A stretch of DNA of 64,000 bases from Cyclobacteriaceae bacterium (lineage in GTDB: Bacteria; Bacteroidota; Bacteroidia; Cytophagales; Cyclobacteriaceae), in contig JAHBTY010000004.1 of the NCBI GenBank assembly GCA_019638355.1, forward strand, positions 248,001-312,000, written 5' to 3'. The notes under the pieces were generated by a model. That model was given only the letters and a program-made list of their open reading frames with translations, ran no database searches and was not told where the DNA came from. Positions 60,795 to 64,000 of this stretch are shown in pieces (position 1 is the stretch's first letter; every line of letters begins with the position of its first letter). A program made the translations under genes and the position numbers.

Positions 60795-60815
60795 TATAGT
60801 TTAGATAAGGAGTGA

Positions 60816-62159
60816 TTAAAATTCGATGGGTTTGCCTTGATAAAAATCCAGTACTTTTTTCTTGAAAATGAAGTCGTACTTAGCCCGAACTAAATCAGAC
60901 TTGGCCTGAAAGAGTGAATTTTCGGCTGTTTGGTATTCTACAAAATTTACGGCTCCATTGTCGAAACGTTGCTTCGACATCCGGAATGCTTCTTCGCGGG
61001 CATTAACCAATTTTAAAGCTGATTGATATGTCTTGGAAGATGCTACTGCATCGTTATACGAGGTTTCAACAGATTGCCGCAACGTATTTTCAGCACTTGT
61101 TAAATTAATTTCAGCCTGTTGGGTATTGAAATACGAGCGTTTTACGGATGCCCGTGTTTGGTAGCCATTAAAAATCGGTATCTGCAATTGTAACGATGCT
61201 GACTTAGCCAGGTTATCTTTCAATTGTTCTGAGCGGCTATACCCGTCTGGTGTAAGGGGTGTTATTATATCGCGTGCGCTGGAATAATTCGTAAATAAAT
61301 TACCGCCTATGGATAGCCTGGGAAAATAGCCACCCCGGTTAGCTTTATAGGCATATAATGAACTTTGTAGTTTTAATTTCGCACTTCTTATTTCGGGCAT
61401 AAGCTCAATAGCCCGCGAATAAATTTCATCGGCTGTTTCGGAAATTGTGCCATCATCTGCATCCATTACCGGAACTTCAATATCCATTGCCTGCGATGCT
61501 GGAATCTGCAGCGCTTGTTTCAATCTTAATATTGAAAGGTTAACAGCATTTTCGTTGGTAATCAGATTTAATTCGTTAGAGGCTTGCTGAGCTTCCAAAT
61601 CCAAAACATTGCCACGGGGAACGGAGCCTGCCTGTGCTAAAATCTTGGTTCGTTCCAATTGTTGGGTAGTAGTAGCTAATTGCGATTGTGCATTATTCAA
61701 TAACTCTTTATTAAATACAATGGTAATATAGAGTGTAATTACGTTTAGTATAACATCATTCTTGGCTTTTATAAAATCTTCAGCAGCAGCCTCGTTGTCA
61801 ACATTACTCTGCTTGTAAAAATTATACAATCTAAAACCATTAAAGAGTAATAAAGATGAGTTTGCATTGAAGTTAAGCGAATTAATCCGATCGGTAACAA
61901 ACAAGTTAGTGGTTGGGTCAATGTTGCGGCCCCAGTTATACCCAAACGAACCGCTACCGCTTACCGATGGCAGCATTTGAAATTTAGACTGATCCAGATT
62001 TACCTTGCTGGTTTCGGCATTTATTAAACTGGTTTTAACCGTAAGGTTATTTTGTAGTGCGTAATCAACACACTCGCGCAGTGTCCACACTTTTCTGTTT
62101 TGCGCTTGTGCTGTCCATCCACTTATTACCAGGCAACACAACAGTAACTTTTTCATCAT
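60816..62159 (-). CDS. TolC-family outer-membrane efflux protein
   Basis: A 447-residue outer-membrane factor. Signal peptide (LLLCCLVISGWTAQAQ), then WTLRECVDYALQNNLTVKTSLIN (about 25-47), the first TolC helix signature, and the internal duplication typical of the family (LNVITLYITIVFNKELLNNAQSQL and ETSYNDAVASSKTYQSALKLVN). It would form the exit duct for the HlyD-family adaptor encoded next. It begins 6 bp after the serine dehydratase gene, so the three are one transcript. Confidence 0.93.
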   Translation of the reverse strand: MMKKLLLCCLVISGWTAQAQNRKVWTLRECVDYALQNNLTVKTSLINAETSKVNLDQSKFQMLPSVSGSGSFGYNWGRNIDPTTNLFVTDRINSLNFNANSSLLLFNGFRLYNFYKQSNVDNEAAAEDFIKAKNDVILNVITLYITIVFNKELLNNAQSQLATTTQQLERTKILAQAGSVPRGNVLDLEAQQASNELNLITNENAVNLSILRLKQALQIPASQAMDIEVPVMDADDGTISETADEIYSRAIELMPEIRSAKLKLQSSLYAYKANRGGYFPRLSIGGNLFTNYSSARDIITPLTPDGYSRSEQLKDNLAKSASLQLQIPIFNGYQTRASVKRSYFNTQQAEINLTSAENTLRQSVETSYNDAVASSKTYQSALKLVNAREEAFRMSKQRFDNGAVNFVEYQTAENSLFQAKSDLVRAKYDFIFKKKVLDFYQGKPIEF

Positions 62160-62165
62160 AGGTTT

Positions 62166-62843
62166 TTATAAAACAATATCCGGTATATAAATCACTTCTT
62201 TTACCCAACTTAGACTCCGCAAGTACTCAAATGTTACAGGTTTAATGCCCGAGTCCATTTCTATTACCAAACAAGCCTGGTCATTTTTGCCTTTGCGCGA
62301 AACGGACATGGTTGCAATGTTGCAGTCGTCATGCGCTAATACATTCGCTATAAAGGCAATGCTCCCCTTTTTATCATCGGCAAAAATAATTAGAGTATGT
62401 AGTGCCGCACTGAAGTCGGCCCTAAAGCCATTAACCTCAGCAATATTAATTACACCACCACCTTTGCTTTCGCCCAACACTTCAACCGATTTTTTTCCAT
62501 GTTTCAACTTAAGCCTGATGGAGTTTGGATGCAAGGCCGAGGCATTTCCTACCGACCTAAATGTATAGTTAAGTCCGTTTGCCTGTGCTATTTCCAAGGA
62601 GTCGCGAATGCGCTTGTCATCAGTTCCAAAGTCCATTAAACCGGCAATAATAGCCCGATCGCTGCCATGGCCCTCATAGGTACGGGCAAATGAGTTGTAA
62701 AAAGTAATCTCACATTGATCAGGAATTGCACCCAAAATTTTGATAGCGGCCCGCGCTATGCGCACCACACCGGCTGTATGCGAGCTGGACGGACCGATCA
62801 TAACAGGGCCGATCATATCAAAAATGCTACTCTTTTCAGCCAT
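62166..62843 (-). CDS. sdaAB: L-serine dehydratase, iron-sulfur-dependent, beta subunit
   Basis: A 225-residue beta subunit. MIGPVMIGPSSSHTAGVVRIARAA (about 10-33) is the family signature, and a C-terminal ACT domain (LIIFADDKKGSIAFIANVLAHDDCNIATMSVSRKG, about 148-182) binds serine for control. Together with the alpha subunit SdaAA, which carries the 4Fe-4S cluster, it converts serine to pyruvate and ammonia. No sdaAA gene lies in the window, so the alpha subunit is encoded elsewhere. It heads the operon with TolC and HlyD, a link with no known functional meaning. Confidence 0.93.
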   Translation of the reverse strand: MAEKSSIFDMIGPVMIGPSSSHTAGVVRIARAAIKILGAIPDQCEITFYNSFARTYEGHGSDRAIIAGLMDFGTDDKRIRDSLEIAQANGLNYTFRSVGNASALHPNSIRLKLKHGKKSVEVLGESKGGGVINIAEVNGFRADFSAALHTLIIFADDKKGSIAFIANVLAHDDCNIATMSVSRKGKNDQACLVIEMDSGIKPVTFEYLRSLSWVKEVIYIPDIVL

Positions 62844-62962
62844 ACGCGGTAACTAACGGAAACTTTGTGAAAAGGGTTGATTTTAAAGGTATTTTATACT
62901 TCCGAATAGGGTAATTTTTTCAGAAGCGGCAAAAATAGGGCTTCACACTGGCACTGCAAACC

Positions 62963-64000
62963 TCAAACATTAAACCAATAGGTAATTTTTAGTACCAACG
63001 CTCTGTTTTTAGGCGTAAAGTTGGTAGTGCCGGCACTTTCAAAACTGTAATAGTAATTATCGGTATAAACAACAAACAGATCGGATACCGGTTTGAAGCG
63101 CCACTGAAACCGTGAATTGATATTTACATTTTTATATTGACTGTTATACTGAAAAAATGTTGTAAAAAATACTGCCCGCGTAACCGTTAAATCAAACCTT
63201 GGTCCCAACAAGTAAATATCAGCGCTCTTATATGGGGCAGGCAATCTAATCTGGTTATAACTGGCATCGAGCGAGAGTACACCATACGGTTGTATCCGGT
63301 AATTAACTAACCCGGTAATGGATTTTCGTGTTCCATTAAAATATTCGCCAGCAACACCACTTACAGTATAGGTTAAAAGCTTTCGCGGATTGGAAATAAA
63401 ACTGGCTTGCATCCAGGTATATTGGTAGTCGCTTCCTTCGGGCAGTTTTGTTGCTTGTTCTTCCGCAGGCGAATTAGTTGGATCAAAATTACGGAACAGG
63501 TAAGTATAGAAATCTTTTACCTGCAGCAGCAATGTGGCTTGATTTTGAAAGGCTACTGAATACCCGGCTGTATATTCATGATCGGTATAACCAAAAACAT
63601 CATCCCAGGTTAAAGCAATATCAACCATAGGCCCATGGTTATTTATAACCTTCGATTGCGGGTAAAAAGTATAGCCGCCAGAAGGTGAAATACGCTTGTA
63701 GCCATTGCGTGGAACATAACCCAACGCGGGGGCATACCCGCCTCCGATGATCTGATGAAACCAATTAAAGTTAACTGCCTGTGTGTTGTAAACTAAACTG
63801 TATCCATGGGCAAAGGGTGCTTCCTGTTCATGCTCGGTAAACTGCCGGTGATAAAAAATATTACCAGTCCACTTGTTGTTTAAAAAATTATAATTGTAAT
63901 CTAACCCGGCTACCCGGTTGTACTGGTAGCCTGCAACCCGAAAAGGCAACGTATCATTACCAAATACTTGTTGATTGATAAGGATTGCCCTAACATTCGA
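62963..64000 (-). CDS. DUF5916-type outer-membrane protein, C-terminal part
   Basis: The frame is open to base 64000, so the N-terminal part lies beyond the right edge; 345 residues are visible and run without a start codon to the edge. They are rich in aromatic, alternating strands (LDYNYNFLNNKWTGNIFYHRQF, RSITGLVNYRIQPYGVLSLDASYNQIRLPAP, FFTTFFQYNSQYKNVNINSRFQWRFKP) ending in LKITYWFNV, a barrel-like C terminus. FVVYTDNYYYSF and RALVLKITYWF match DUF5916 proteins, which usually carry a family 9 carbohydrate-binding module at the N terminus, not visible here. Confidence 0.85.
   Translation of the reverse strand, partial: SNVRAILINQQVFGNDTLPFRVAGYQYNRVAGLDYNYNFLNNKWTGNIFYHRQFTEHEQEAPFAHGYSLVYNTQAVNFNWFHQIIGGGYAPALGYVPRNGYKRISPSGGYTFYPQSKVINNHGPMVDIALTWDDVFGYTDHEYTAGYSVAFQNQATLLLQVKDFYTYLFRNFDPTNSPAEEQATKLPEGSDYQYTWMQASFISNPRKLLTYTVSGVAGEYFNGTRKSITGLVNYRIQPYGVLSLDASYNQIRLPAPYKSADIYLLGPRFDLTVTRAVFFTTFFQYNSQYKNVNINSRFQWRFKPVSDLFVVYTDNYYYSFESAGTTNFTPKNRALVLKITYWFNV

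Noticed and set aside
1-64000. RNA genes, CRISPR arrays, riboswitches, prophage
   Set aside because: No tRNA- or rRNA-like sequence, no regular spacer-repeat pattern and no phage structural gene was seen; a covariance-model search would be decisive.

Overview
The window reads as one continuous stretch of chromosome from a Bacteroidota bacterium, most likely of the order Cytophagales. I infer this from family content and signals: hybrid one-piece two-component regulators with AraC output, a TamA-like lipoprotein, OmpA/PD40 proteins, DUF5916, DUF3667 and YwqK/MORN-like proteins, an Hc1-type small histone, a fused 2-oxoacid dehydrogenase E1, GTG and TTG starts with little Shine-Dalgarno sequence, and at least ten exact copies of the Bacteroidota -7 promoter element TAnnTTTG. 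No rRNA, tRNA, CRISPR array, prophage or plasmid function was found. Coding density is about 95 percent.

Layout. 1-7826 (minus strand): a sulfatase module with two tandem lipoprotein arylsulfatases (the first runs off the left edge), a hybrid sensor/AraC regulator, and a lipoprotein formylglycine-generating enzyme that keeps both catalytic cysteines. 7909-13196 (plus): glucosamine-6-phosphate deaminase, a BatB/BatC pair, a thiolase and a MORN-like repeat protein. 13219-16947 (plus): a VapBC module, purC, a STAS protein, ribonuclease Z and a queuosine-precursor transporter. 16936-28889: a TrmH-type rRNA/tRNA methylase divergent from TamL, the fused E1, a membrane histidine kinase with an unusual C-terminal domain, an ABC ATPase, a PLD-fold protein, an ABC-F protein and GreB. 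29019-38389: methyltransferase, flavin oxidoreductase, stand-alone receiver, OmpA/PD40 protein overlapping a ceramidase-like hydrolase, DEAD-box helicase, thioesterase and a GH43-like lipoprotein. 38409-42961: a toxin-antitoxin locus whose toxin is frameshifted, cold-shock protein with terminator, desaturase, sigma factor, a second ABC-F protein and a candidate 29-residue membrane micropeptide. 43074-51651: poorly characterised secreted, TPR and DUF3667 proteins, a RAYT transposase bracketed by REP-like hairpins, Ku, an ABC1 kinase with a TetR regulator, and a small histone-like protein. 51740-64000: alpha-oxoamine synthase (sphingolipid or sulfonolipid type), biotin carboxylase, DUF1015-Maf-CPBP operon, glycosyltransferase with pyrophosphatase, and an SdaAB-TolC-HlyD operon ending in a terminator. 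The right edge cuts a DUF5916 outer-membrane protein.

How the parts work together. The left end is a self-contained sulfate-ester utilisation or sensing cassette: the regulator would sense a ligand in the periplasm and drive the sulfatases, which need the neighbouring FGE for activation. The alpha-oxoamine synthase and the ceramidase-like protein hint at sphingolipid-type membrane chemistry. Most of the rest is housekeeping. The most unusual signals are the RAYT with a GTC(A/T)GAC-core hairpin family and a third copy 7.5 kb away, a set of genes whose -7 element lies only 4-6 nt before the ATG (predicted leaderless mRNAs), the single-base frameshift in the toxin gene, and the complete sulfatase/FGE/regulator cassette. 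I saw no clear candidate for an entirely new multi-gene system.
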